Shown here piece by piece: positions 16,167 to 23,762 of a stretch of DNA of 64,000 bases. This DNA is from Planctomycetota bacterium (lineage in GTDB: Bacteria; Planctomycetota; JAJSAM01; JAJVHW01). The notes beneath the pieces were generated by a model. That model was not told the DNA's origin, did no database searches, and saw nothing but the letters and a program-made list of their open reading frames with translations. The stretch's first letter is position 1, and every line of letters begins with the position of its first letter. Location: positions 54,659 through 118,658 of the forward strand of contig JAJRPF010000012.1 in assembly GCA_024280885.1 (NCBI GenBank), in the 5' to 3' direction. A program made the translations under genes and the position numbers.

Positions 16167-16676
16167 ATGTCGGAACCGTTTCTCGGACAGATCACGATGT
16201 TCGGCGGCAACTTCGCTCCGCGGAGTTGGGCGCTCTGCCATGGGCAACTGCTGCCCATCGCTCAGAACCAATCCCTGTTCTCGATCCTCGGCACGCTGTA
16301 CGGAGGTGATGGCCGCACCACGTTCGGGCTTCCCGATCTGCGCGGCCGCACGGCCATCCATCCGAACGGCATCTTGATCGCTCTCGGTCAGAGGACAGGT
16401 TCTCAGTCCGTCGCGTTGAGTACGGACCAGATCCCGGCGCATACGCACGCGGCCGCGATGCACGCGAACACCGGCGCACCGGATGCCACGGATCCGACGG
16501 GAAACGTCGTCGCCTCGGCGCCCTTCTATCAAGAGCAGGCGCCGAACATCGCCATGAACGCAGGAGCGGCCACCGCCGACAACGCCGGGAGCGGCGGCGC
16601 ACACGACAACATGCAGCCGTTCCTGACCATCAACTACATCATCGCGCTGGCGGGGACCTTCCCGAGCCGAAACTAG
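16167..16676 (+). CDS. Tail Collar domain protein 2 (MdpB-like)
   Basis: The second tandem paralogue, 169 residues: SEPFLGQITMFGGNFAPRSW, CHGQLLPI, SILGTLYGGDGRTTFGLPDL-G, a histidine-bearing IPAHTHAAAMHANTGAP loop and the shared end TINYIIALAGTFPSRN. Compared with copy 1 the CDGQ motif is CHGQ. A GAGAGGG ribosome site overlaps the end of copy 1. Confidence 0.9.
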   Translation: MSEPFLGQITMFGGNFAPRSWALCHGQLLPIAQNQSLFSILGTLYGGDGRTTFGLPDLRGRTAIHPNGILIALGQRTGSQSVALSTDQIPAHTHAAAMHANTGAPDATDPTGNVVASAPFYQEQAPNIAMNAGAATADNAGSGGAHDNMQPFLTINYIIALAGTFPSRN

Positions 16677-16708
16677 ATCGCGCACGAACACGCACTTGGG
16701 GACACGCC

Positions 16709-17230
16709 ATGTCAGAGCCATTCATCGGTGAGATCCGGATGTTCGGAGGCAACTTCGCGCCGCGCGGATGGGCGCTCTGTGACGGCCAGCTCTTGGCGAT
16801 CAGCCAGAACAACGCACTCTTCGCCATCCTCGGCACGATCTACGGAGGCGACGGGAGAACGACGTTCGGACTCCCTGACCTGCGCGGTCGTGTGCCGCTG
16901 AGTTCCGGGACCGGCCCCGGACTCGCACCAAGGAGCCTCGGCTTGCCAGGCGGCGCCGAGGCCGTCGCCCTGACGTCGAACACCACTCCGTCGCACGCTC
17001 ATTCGCCAACCGCGAAGGCCCACTCGACCGGCGCCGACTCGACGACCCCCACGAACGGCAGCCTGGCCGTCAGCCCGGCCTACTCGACGGCCGGTGCGAA
17101 CGCAGCGATGGGCACGACCAGCGCGTCCGTCGATCCCGCCGGGAGCGGCACGGCCCACAACAACGTGCAGCCCTTCCTGGTGATCAACTACATCGTGGCG
17201 CTCTTCGGGGTCTTCCCCAGCCGCAACTAG
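16709..17230 (+). CDS. Tail Collar domain protein 3 (MdpB-like)
   Basis: The third paralogue, 173 residues: SEPFIGEIRMFGGNFAPRGW, CDGQLLAI, AILGTIYGGDGRTTFGLPDL-G, a TPSHAHSPTAKAHSTGADST loop and the end VINYIVALFGVFPSRN. The variable Thr/Ser-rich middle distinguishes the three copies, while both ends are conserved, so they may form a hetero-oligomer such as a trimeric fibre tip. Its TAG stop interlocks with the TAG stop of the convergent GNAT gene within the sequence CTAG. Confidence 0.9.
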   Translation: MSEPFIGEIRMFGGNFAPRGWALCDGQLLAISQNNALFAILGTIYGGDGRTTFGLPDLRGRVPLSSGTGPGLAPRSLGLPGGAEAVALTSNTTPSHAHSPTAKAHSTGADSTTPTNGSLAVSPAYSTAGANAAMGTTSASVDPAGSGTAHNNVQPFLVINYIVALFGVFPSRN

Positions 17231-17715
17231 AGGCCAAGCCGGCTGTCCACATCCCAGACCATCTCGATCCGCGTCGCAGAGCAGTTGACCTCTTCGAAGC
17301 CCAGCCGCGCGTAGAGCCTGCGGGCGTGCACGTTGCCCGCGTCCACGCTCAGACGAATCGGCCGCCCGGAGTCGCGGCCCTCGTCCTGCAGACCGCAGAT
17401 GAACTTCGTCCCGCGGCCCATGTCCCGCTGCGCGGGAAGCAACGCGACATCGACCAGCCGGATCTCATCGACGTTGCGGGACACGTACGAAGCACCCACG
17501 GGACACCCATCGCTCAATAGGATGGAGTGTTCGGCGTCGGGGAACGCCGACGCATACGTCCGGCGTTGCCCCGCGTATTGCATCCGCAGCAGCGGCTCGA
17601 GCGCGGTCGCAGACAGGCTGGCCGGCGCCAGCGCGGTAGCACGAACGCTGCAGAACAGACTGAAGAGGAATGGCTCATCTGACTCAGTGACGGGCCGAGA
17701 CCGGGCTGTATCCAT
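17227..17715 (-). CDS. GNAT-family N-acetyltransferase
   Basis: A 162-residue protein with the GNAT layout: a strand ending in the catalytic region (VDEIRLVDVALLPAQRDMG), the acetyl-CoA loop QRDMGRGTKFICGL, and the late GNVHARRLYARLGFEEV motif. The start is ATG 17715 (MDTARSRPVTESDEPF); the longer frame upstream is not coding-like. It converges on the Tail Collar genes with interlocked stop codons, which leaves no room for a terminator. From memory such acetyltransferases recur next to Tail Collar gene sets, so a functional link (modification of a collar protein) is plausible but unproven. Confidence 0.85.
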   Translation of the reverse strand: MDTARSRPVTESDEPFLFSLFCSVRATALAPASLSATALEPLLRMQYAGQRRTYASAFPDAEHSILLSDGCPVGASYVSRNVDEIRLVDVALLPAQRDMGRGTKFICGLQDEGRDSGRPIRLSVDAGNVHARRLYARLGFEEVNCSATRIEMVWDVDSRLGL

Positions 17716-17790
17716 GGCGCAGACTCTACTGCGAGCCCGCTGCGGCCGTGCTACGCTCCGCCCTCGTGCTGACCATGGGAGGAACAGACG

Positions 17791-18048
17791 ATGGCGAGCG
17801 AAGTAGGTGAACGCGTGGCGGAGGTGATCCTCGAGGACCGCGACGGCGAGCAGATCTGGAAGGAAGCGGCGGATCTCGCGCTGTACCTCGCCGGCAGCTT
17901 CATCCCCGGGACGTTGCGCCACGACGATACATGTTCCGTGGCCGAAGCAGTGATCGCAGATCTGGACGGAGAGCGCACGCTCGCCGACGTCCGGCAACTC
18001 GCGGAGTTCCTCGATGCCGAGATGGAGAAGATCAGCGCAACTCTCTAG
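17791..18048 (+). CDS. Small acidic protein, unknown function
   Basis: An 85-residue, mostly helical, acidic protein (SEVGERVAEVILEDRDGEQI... to ...FLDAEMEKISATL). A GGAGG ribosome site sits nine bases before the ATG. It contains a single cysteine. It is transcribed divergently from the GNAT gene, with only 75 bases between. No family was recognised; it may be a soluble regulator or chaperone of the neighbouring gene set. Confidence 0.7.
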   Translation: MASEVGERVAEVILEDRDGEQIWKEAADLALYLAGSFIPGTLRHDDTCSVAEAVIADLDGERTLADVRQLAEFLDAEMEKISATL

Positions 18049-18083
18049 CACACGCCGGCGTGGCTCATGCCCCGTCGCCATGC

Positions 18084-18698
18084 TCAACCGCCAGGATCGC
18101 CCTCGAACTCGTCGCCGAATTCCATGACGTCCTCCGGGTACACGCTCGCCACGAGTTCCCGACCGTACTCCGAGTAGTAGAAACTGTAGTGCTCGTGCGA
18201 CGCCGCGTTGATTATCGGGGGCCGCGGTTGCTCGATCCCGGCCCGCGCAAGAAGGCGCGGCGCATCTTCCGCGAACGTCTCGAAGCGTCCGATGTCGTCG
18301 GTTAGCAACGTTCCGTCGGCATCGGTCAACTGTCGCCACTGGCTCAGGCGGCGGCGGGACACGGGCCCGAGGCGCACGACCTGATCGGCCCAGCTCCCGA
18401 GAAACACGTCGAAGCCTTGCCAGGCTGCGGAGTCGGGGTCGGCGACGCTCGGCCGTGAAGCCCTGCCGAGAAGCGCGTACCACGATACGAACCGTTCCCA
18501 CGGGTTGCGCACGAACGCGAACTTGAACGACTCGTCGAAGAGCGCGGCGAGGTCGGGTCGTGCCGCGGCGAGGGGCGCGTGTTGCCCGATCAGCTCCCGA
18601 CTATCCGGGAAGTGGCCGTACAGGCAGTTAGTGATCGCTGCGCCGCCGGTCCGGCTCACGTGTGTGAACAACACCCTGCCCATCGCGGAGTGGATCAC
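18084..18698 (-). CDS. Sulfotransferase-like protein
   Basis: A 204-residue protein with the two PAPS-binding signatures of carbohydrate sulfotransferases: FTHVSRTGGAAITNCLY near the N-terminus (5'-phosphosulfate loop, usually HIPKTGGTS) and FKFAFVRNPWERFVSWY (3'-phosphate loop) at about residues 58-74. The GTG start at 18698 overlaps the stop of the upstream hydroxylase gene (GTGA), and GAGGGAGA precedes it; an ATG at 18683 is an alternative. The substrate is likely a surface glycan or a small alcohol. It forms an operon with the hydroxylase. Confidence 0.82.
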   Translation of the reverse strand: MIHSAMGRVLFTHVSRTGGAAITNCLYGHFPDSRELIGQHAPLAAARPDLAALFDESFKFAFVRNPWERFVSWYALLGRASRPSVADPDSAAWQGFDVFLGSWADQVVRLGPVSRRRLSQWRQLTDADGTLLTDDIGRFETFAEDAPRLLARAGIEQPRPPIINAASHEHYSFYYSEYGRELVASVYPEDVMEFGDEFEGDPGG

Positions 18699-19330
18699 TC
18701 TGCCAGATCTCCCTCGCCACGCTGACGGCAACGTCGCGCCGCGTGTTGCATCATCGACCGCAACCAGGAGTTCACGACACAGTCGATGACGAGATGCACG
18801 CGTGCATTCTCGCCGCCATTGTAGACGGCGTGCGGCTCGTTCACGTTGACGTACCACGTCTCGCCCGGCGCCATGACGACGCGCCTGCCGCCCAGTCGGA
18901 AGTCAACGCGCGTACTCGTCGCGACGGGCACGTGCAGCCTGACCTCTCCGTCCTCGAAGCCGAGAGCGTGGTCCCGATGCTCGCCGATCCGCGCACCGGG
19001 ACCCAGGCGCAAGAGCCGCACCGAGAGCTGCGGGCACACGAGCTGCGACAGCACATATGCGAATGCGGGGCAGTGCCCGAGCAGGTCCGTGTCCTCCCAC
19101 TCCGACGTCCCGGGCGGGGCGAAGATCTGCTGCACAGGATGCACGGCGCCGGACGGGCAGCGTAGCGCGGCGGCACTCCAGTCGCCCTCGTAGATCGCGT
19201 TGTTGAAGTGACGGATGTAACGCTCTTCCGGAACCTGCTCAAGATCGTCGCGCAGTGCGCCGGAGTCGAACTCGAACGGAAGGCGCAACACGTCCAGCAT
19301 ACGCTCGGTCGGGGGAGGTTCAGCGTCCAC
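18695..19330 (-). CDS. Aspartyl/asparaginyl beta-hydroxylase-like dioxygenase
   Basis: A 211-residue Fe(II)/2-oxoglutarate-dependent hydroxylase-like protein. An EHRDHALGFEDGEVRLHVPV block supplies the HxD iron ligands and the RLHVPV strand typical of the family; WYVNVNEPHAVYNGGENARVHL supplies the distal histidine and the arginine that binds 2-oxoglutarate. Known members hydroxylate Asp/Asn residues in proteins or, in biosynthetic clusters, free amino acids. It is coupled to the sulfotransferase gene, hinting at sequential tailoring of one product. Confidence 0.87.
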   Translation of the reverse strand: MDAEPPPTERMLDVLRLPFEFDSGALRDDLEQVPEERYIRHFNNAIYEGDWSAAALRCPSGAVHPVQQIFAPPGTSEWEDTDLLGHCPAFAYVLSQLVCPQLSVRLLRLGPGARIGEHRDHALGFEDGEVRLHVPVATSTRVDFRLGGRRVVMAPGETWYVNVNEPHAVYNGGENARVHLVIDCVVNSWLRSMMQHAARRCRQRGEGDLAE

Positions 19331-19383
19331 GGCGCACCCAGGCTACCGCGTGCAGCGCGTCGGACCGCAGACCCGATGCGCGC

Positions 19384-20403
19384 TCAGCGCAGCGCTCCCC
19401 GTTCCCAGAATTCCTCGCGGACGGTCTCCCCGTCGGGAGCGAGGTGCGTCCACATCCCGTCCTTCCGCCCACGGACGAAGTCCCCCGTCGCCGAGCGGTG
19501 CCCCGCGTCGTCGAACTCCACACTCGGTCCGTTCTTGCTCCCGTCCTTCCAGGTTTCGGTGCGCTGGACGGAGTCGTCGCTGCGACGGAATGTCCACACT
19601 CCGTTCCGTCGGCCCTCTTCGTACTGCCCCTCCGCGACCGCGATCCCCTCGGCGTCGAACGTGACGGACTCCCCGTGCACGACGCCGTCCACGAAGAACT
19701 CGCGCCGTACGAGCGAGCGGTCGGGGCGCAGCGTCTCCCAGTCGCCCTGCCTCTTGCCGCCGCGATACTCGCCCCGCAGTTCCTCGCTGCCATCATCGTG
19801 GAACCGGAGGTGCACCGAGTCGACGGGCACGCCGTCGATGAACTCCTGCCGGAAGTGCAGTCGCCCGTTCTCCCACGAGTGCGTCCACACGCCGTGCATC
19901 TTGCCGAGGAAGTAGCGACCCGTGGTCGCCGGCCGCCCGTTCGCGTGCCACGCCTCGAAGGCTCCGTGGCGAACGTCCGCCTCGTACGTGACCGACCATC
20001 GCTGCCCCTTCGCGCTGCTCTCCTCCCACACACCCTGACGCTTCCCATCTATCATCGTGCCAGACATGCGCACGCGACCGTCGGGATGCAGTGCCTCCAC
20101 GTCACGACTTCCGGGCGGCGCCGGCCTCGTCAGTCGGCTCCTGAGCATCGAGCGCCGTAGCGCCGGCGGGATCGACTCATCGACGTCCTCATCTTCGAGA
20201 ACCGCACCCGCGCGGCCCGGTACATCCGACTGCAAGGGCGGCGGCGCGGCGCGCTGAACGCGCCGTCGCTGGCGCAATCTCCGTTGGGCGACCGTGAGCT
20301 GCGGCTGACTCGCAGCCAGCGTCTCCTCACCGGCGAGGAGTCCGTACGTCGTGACGACAACGCCGATCGACGCACTCAGGAGCAGCACCAGCAGGATGCG
20401 CAT
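19384..20403 (-). CDS. Membrane-anchored MORN/YwqK-repeat protein
   Basis: A 339-residue protein. The N-terminus (MRILLVLLLSASIGVVVTTYG) is one membrane anchor or uncleaved signal; an Arg/Gln-rich linker follows. From about residue 105 to the end are about nine YwqK/MORN-type repeats with the pattern G-x-x-x-GKRQGVWE / NGRPATTGRYFLGKMHGVW. In Bacillus YwqK is annotated as an antitoxin, but in many bacteria such repeats are only structural. The ATG 20403 is preferred because it starts the hydrophobic segment. No toxin gene is adjacent. Confidence 0.8.
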   Translation of the reverse strand: MRILLVLLLSASIGVVVTTYGLLAGEETLAASQPQLTVAQRRLRQRRRVQRAAPPPLQSDVPGRAGAVLEDEDVDESIPPALRRSMLRSRLTRPAPPGSRDVEALHPDGRVRMSGTMIDGKRQGVWEESSAKGQRWSVTYEADVRHGAFEAWHANGRPATTGRYFLGKMHGVWTHSWENGRLHFRQEFIDGVPVDSVHLRFHDDGSEELRGEYRGGKRQGDWETLRPDRSLVRREFFVDGVVHGESVTFDAEGIAVAEGQYEEGRRNGVWTFRRSDDSVQRTETWKDGSKNGPSVEFDDAGHRSATGDFVRGRKDGMWTHLAPDGETVREEFWERGALR

Positions 20404-20745
20404 CGGCCAGCGGTTGGAGTGTCTCGAGATCGGGCTCCTCCTCTTCGCGTGAAGTCGTACCGCGCAATCGTGGCGGTCCGACGGTGCAAAGGTCAAGAGC
20501 CTGTCAGTACGGAGCCCAGACAACTTCGGCAGAGCTCGGACTGAGAGCCGCCTCCCGCAACTCGCGTCCGTCGAACGGTGCCGAACCAGACCTGGTTCCG
20601 CGTTGGTCGTGAGACTCGTCGACCGCGGGGTGGGGACATGCACAACAAATCCAACTAACCCCTCGGCGCCAGCTCGAACTGAGTTCGGCGCGGCGGAGTC
20701 TGTTGGGCTGCGTGCGGGGGTCCCCGACTGCCCGGACTGCGTCGG
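20404..20745. other. Intergenic region
   Basis: A 342-base gap with no supported gene. It includes the upstream region of the YwqK-repeat gene and whatever remains upstream of the broken spermidine-synthase-like gene. Confidence 0.35.
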
Positions 20746-21230
20746 CGGTGTCTCAGTCGTCTACGATCCTGCCACGCTCGATCGCGAGCTTGAGATCCTG
20801 TCGCGGGAGGAAACGCCGCTTGGTGCCCTCTGCCTGCGCCGGCGCGAGTTGATCTCGCCGCTTGGGCACGGTGGTGACCGAGGTAACGCTGGACGGCGAG
20901 CACCTCGAGAACAGCGGTCTCACCGACTCGGTGCGGGCGTTCGCGCGCGTGGCGCTGGATTGGCGCACGGGCGCCGACCTCGACGCGATCGTCAGCTGAC
21001 TGGGACCGGATTGCATCGCCGCGGAGGCCCTGGCAAGCGATCGGGTCGCGAGCGTGGACGTCGTCGCGTTCCTGCCGTCCGTGATTGCGTTGTTCACAGA
21101 CGGGCTGTTCCCGTCGGCGGAGTCGCTCGCCGCCGACGGCCGCGTGGCGGTGGTGCAAGGGACGTGGACGTGCGGCTCGCAGGAGCACGACCCGAGCGCA
21201 CTCACAACCATGTCCTCATCGACACGTCGT
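20746..21230 (+). pseudogene. Broken spermidine-synthase-like methyltransferase gene
   Basis: Fragments in successive frames line up with the spermidine-synthase-like fold. They are SVVYDPATLDRELEILSREE with LCLRRRELISPLG (about 20746-20868), then GTVVTEVTLDGEHLENSGL to DWRTGADLDAIVS and a TGA at 20997-20999, then LGPDCIAAEALASDRVASVD, VVAFLPSVIALFTDGLFPSA and ESLAADGRVAVVQG (about 21000-21161), then VRLAGARPERTHNHVLIDTS to 21230. The Gly-rich nucleotide-binding block, the acidic end of the next strand (VDVV) and the LIxD strand are recognisable. At least two frameshifts and a stop break it. The N-terminal part is missing, and the C-terminal part stops where the dispersed repeat begins. Confidence 0.75.
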
Positions 21231-21324
21231 GAATCTCTCCCGCCCGCGCCTAACGTGCGCTTCACCAACAGCGATCGGCCGCCGATCGGGAAGGCGAGAC
21301 AGTGACGCGCCCGCGGGCATCGAC
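21229..21324. repeat. Dispersed palindromic repeat, copy 2
   Basis: The copy contains CTCTCCCGCCCGCGCCTAAC (similar to copy 3), an inner perfect hairpin CGATCGG-CCG-CCGATCG near 21272-21288, a TCAC/GTGA outer stem, and the right-hand block ACAGTGACGCGCCCGCGGGC plus ATCGAC, identical to copy 1. It abuts the end of the broken spermidine-synthase-like gene and lies about 60 bases before the sterol-desaturase-like gene. Confidence 0.75.
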
Positions 21325-21381
21325 TTCTGCCGCGCGCGTCCTCTTGCGGAGCCAGGACCGACTTCGCAGTGCGGATGTGGT

Positions 21382-22548
21382 ATGACTCCGGGCATGAGAA
21401 ACCTCCGACAGGCGGTGCGGGCGGAGCTCGAGGCCTCGAGCGGCGCCCGTCGCTTCGGCAGCGGTTGGATCAGCGGCGTCCTCGGCCTCGTGCTCGGTCT
21501 CGCCGGATTGGCACTCGTCGTTTCGATGCGCTTTCCTGGAGCGCTGTCGATGCCCGAACTGCGCGCACTGCATGAGTTCGCCCGGTTCCGACTGGTGATC
21601 CACGTTCTGCTCGTGTCCGCCTTCGGTCTGTCGTTGGTCAACTTGGCGCTGCGCCGCAACAAGTTGCTCGGTGTGGTCGGGATCTCCTGCGCACTCCTGG
21701 CCAGCCTGCTGGGTGGATCGCGGGCACACGGGCTGGTTGCGGACCCGACTCCGCTATACCTGGGACTCGACTTCTTCGTCCTGAACGTGGTCTTCACCGG
21801 GTTTGTGTTCGTCCCGATCGAGCGTCTCTGTCCGCGCGACCGCGACCAGTCGATGTTCCGCAGCGAGTGGCGCGAAGACCTCTTCTACTACCTGGTCAGC
21901 AGCCTCGCCGTGCAGGTCCTGACCGTCCTCAGTTTCCTGCCGGCCGAGACCATTCTGGCGGCCGTTTCCTTCGGGGGGCTGCGCGCTTGGGTGTTCGCTC
22001 TCCCGTTCGTGGTGCAACTACCGGCGATCATGTTCTTTACCGACGTGGCGCAATACTGGCTGCACCGCCTCTTCCACCGTGTGCCGCTCCTCTGGCGCTT
22101 CCACGCGGTACACCATTCGGCGCGGAGCATGGACTGGATGTCCGGATCGCGGATGCACGTGGTCGAGATTCTGGTGCTGCGCGGAGTCACTGTGATTCCC
22201 ATGATCGTGCTCGGGTTCAATCCGGCGGCGGTGAACGCCTACATCCTCGTCGTCTACCTCTACTCCACGTTCATCCACGCGAACATCGGTTGGCGACTCT
22301 CGCTGATCGACAAGTGGCTGGTCACGCCCCGCTACCACCACTGGCACCACGGGCTCGAGAAGGCAGCCATCGACGTGAACTTCGCCATCCACTTCCCGCT
22401 CATCGACCGCCTGTTCGGGACCTACCACATGCCCGGCGACGCGTGGCCGCAGGGATACGGGATAGGAGGTCACCCGGTGCCCAAGGGATACCTGCCGCAA
22501 TTCCAGTATCCATTCACCAGGCCAGCCGAGTCCAGCGACAGCGTGTGA
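21382..22548 (+). CDS. Sterol desaturase / fatty acid hydroxylase superfamily membrane enzyme
   Basis: A 388-residue membrane protein with the three histidine boxes of the diiron hydroxylase superfamily: HRLFH (HxxxH), HAVHH (HxxHH) and HHWHH near the C-terminal third. Six or more hydrophobic segments surround them (e.g. LGLVLGLAGLALVV, VLLVSAFGLSLVNLAL, FFVLNVVFTGFVFVP). Known members add oxygen to lipids: sterols, carotenoids, sphingoid or alkyl lipids. The ATG at 21382 is used; a second in-frame ATG is 12 bases later and equally possible. It stands alone, so the substrate cannot be deduced. Confidence 0.88.
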   Translation: MTPGMRNLRQAVRAELEASSGARRFGSGWISGVLGLVLGLAGLALVVSMRFPGALSMPELRALHEFARFRLVIHVLLVSAFGLSLVNLALRRNKLLGVVGISCALLASLLGGSRAHGLVADPTPLYLGLDFFVLNVVFTGFVFVPIERLCPRDRDQSMFRSEWREDLFYYLVSSLAVQVLTVLSFLPAETILAAVSFGGLRAWVFALPFVVQLPAIMFFTDVAQYWLHRLFHRVPLLWRFHAVHHSARSMDWMSGSRMHVVEILVLRGVTVIPMIVLGFNPAAVNAYILVVYLYSTFIHANIGWRLSLIDKWLVTPRYHHWHHGLEKAAIDVNFAIHFPLIDRLFGTYHMPGDAWPQGYGIGGHPVPKGYLPQFQYPFTRPAESSDSV

Positions 22549-22654
22549 CGATCCTTACCGGCAGGGCAGACCCGCAGTAGGGCGGCGGACCTGGCTTCTC
22601 AAGCGCCTCATGCGCCACGACATCCTCGACGACTCGGTTGTCCGCCCGATCGGG

Positions 22655-23182
22655 TCAGGAGTCGCCTGAACCGCCCCTCTGATTCGGCGGCCACGTCGAA
22701 CGAGCGAGCATCCAGAAGCTCAGGCCAAGAACCGCACTCACGAGACCGACCGCCGTCAGCCCCCAGAAGCCCGGCGCGACGCGCAGAGCCAGGACGCTGC
22801 CGCCGGCGGCCACCAGCGCACCGAGCGGCCCGAGTATCCACGCTGCCGTGAACTGCGCCTTGCCGTCGGGGGCGACGTGGAGACGGAGGACGGCCTGACG
22901 ACGCGCCCTGTACTCGTCGCGCGAGAGCTGCCCCTCGTCCCGCAGTCGCTCGAGCTCCGCGAGTTGCTCGGCGAGACGGAAGGCATCGGGATTGGAGGCG
23001 TAGTGGCACTCGCCGCACTGCGAGACGCCGCCGATAGGGCACGCGCGCGAGACGCCCGCCATTGGCGGGATGAACCAGAACGAGCCGACGAACGAGACCA
23101 TGCCACACCCGCGTGGACACTCGACCGGATCGTGGCCCGTGTGGGTCTTGATCGTCTCCAGCGTGCTTGCGAACCAACCCAT
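22655..23182 (-). CDS. Cysteine-motif membrane protein with SHOCT-like helix
   Basis: A 175-residue protein. The N-terminal half has paired cysteine/histidine motifs (VECPRGCGM, ACPIGGVSQCGECH) that may bind zinc. A SHOCT-like helical hairpin (AELERLRDEGQLSRDEYRAR) follows at about residues 76-95, and two membrane helices at about 113-135 and 140-162. The C-terminus is short and polar. SHOCT segments usually mediate oligomerisation. No neighbour gives a clue to the role. Confidence 0.7.
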   Translation of the reverse strand: MGWFASTLETIKTHTGHDPVECPRGCGMVSFVGSFWFIPPMAGVSRACPIGGVSQCGECHYASNPDAFRLAEQLAELERLRDEGQLSRDEYRARRQAVLRLHVAPDGKAQFTAAWILGPLGALVAAGGSVLALRVAPGFWGLTAVGLVSAVLGLSFWMLARSTWPPNQRGGSGDS

Positions 23183-23762
23183 CGAGGCTCCAGTGCAGGT
23201 GTGGCCTCCACGATCGAAGGCCAGGAGGAGGGTACCGCCCGCGCGTGCGGCGCACCGACGTCAATCAACGCCGGATTGGTCCACGACGAACTTCGCATCG
23301 TCACGGTGGATGCCCGCCGCGTCGAGTTGCCCCTGCAGTGTCATCAACACGATGAGCATGCACTCGATCTGGCACCTCTCCGGGCTGCGTGCGACGCGCT
23401 GCGACGACACGCGTGCTCGACGTGTCTCCGTCGCTCTCGATCGTGTAGATGAAACGGAGCGTGTTGCGGAGCACGAGCGCCTAGCGCCGCATTGTGGCGG
23501 CGTCCACCGCATCCCCGCCCGGATGGGATGGCGCCCGTCCCAACTTCTCGTTGGAGCCGCGGGATCACGCTGATGAGATCGCTCCACATCGCCATCGACG
23601 GGGCGGAGCGGTTGCGGTGCCAGAGCATTGCGCCGATGGCGCCGACCAACGCGCCCCAGAGTTCGCCCAGACATGCGGAACTGCGCACAGTCGATGGAAC
23701 TCCGCGCCACCGCGCCGAACGATACAGGGCTTTCCGGACGCGAGCGTCCACGCTAGACTCCC
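23183..23762. pseudogene. Possible decayed minus-strand gene
   Basis: There is no intact gene in these 580 bases. On the minus strand coding-like pieces in different frames follow one another: LGELWGALVGAIGAMLWHRN (hydrophobic, about 23610-23680), PSMAMWSDLISVIPRLQREV, a FIYTIESDGDTSSTRV piece near 23410-23455, and ECMLIVLMTLQGQLDAAGIH with RDDAKFVVDQSGVD, ending at 23261. The order and codon bias suggest one former membrane protein gene with several indels. The region must also hold the promoter of the plus-strand gene starting at 23763. Confidence 0.35.

Noticed and set aside
15632..17230. Tail Collar genes as part of a prophage
   Set aside because: No capsid, terminase, baseplate, integrase or lysis genes are near, and the flanking genes are ordinary chromosomal ones.
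19384..20403. YwqK-repeat protein as an antitoxin
   Set aside because: No candidate toxin gene is adjacent, and the protein has a membrane anchor and many repeats typical of structural MORN proteins.
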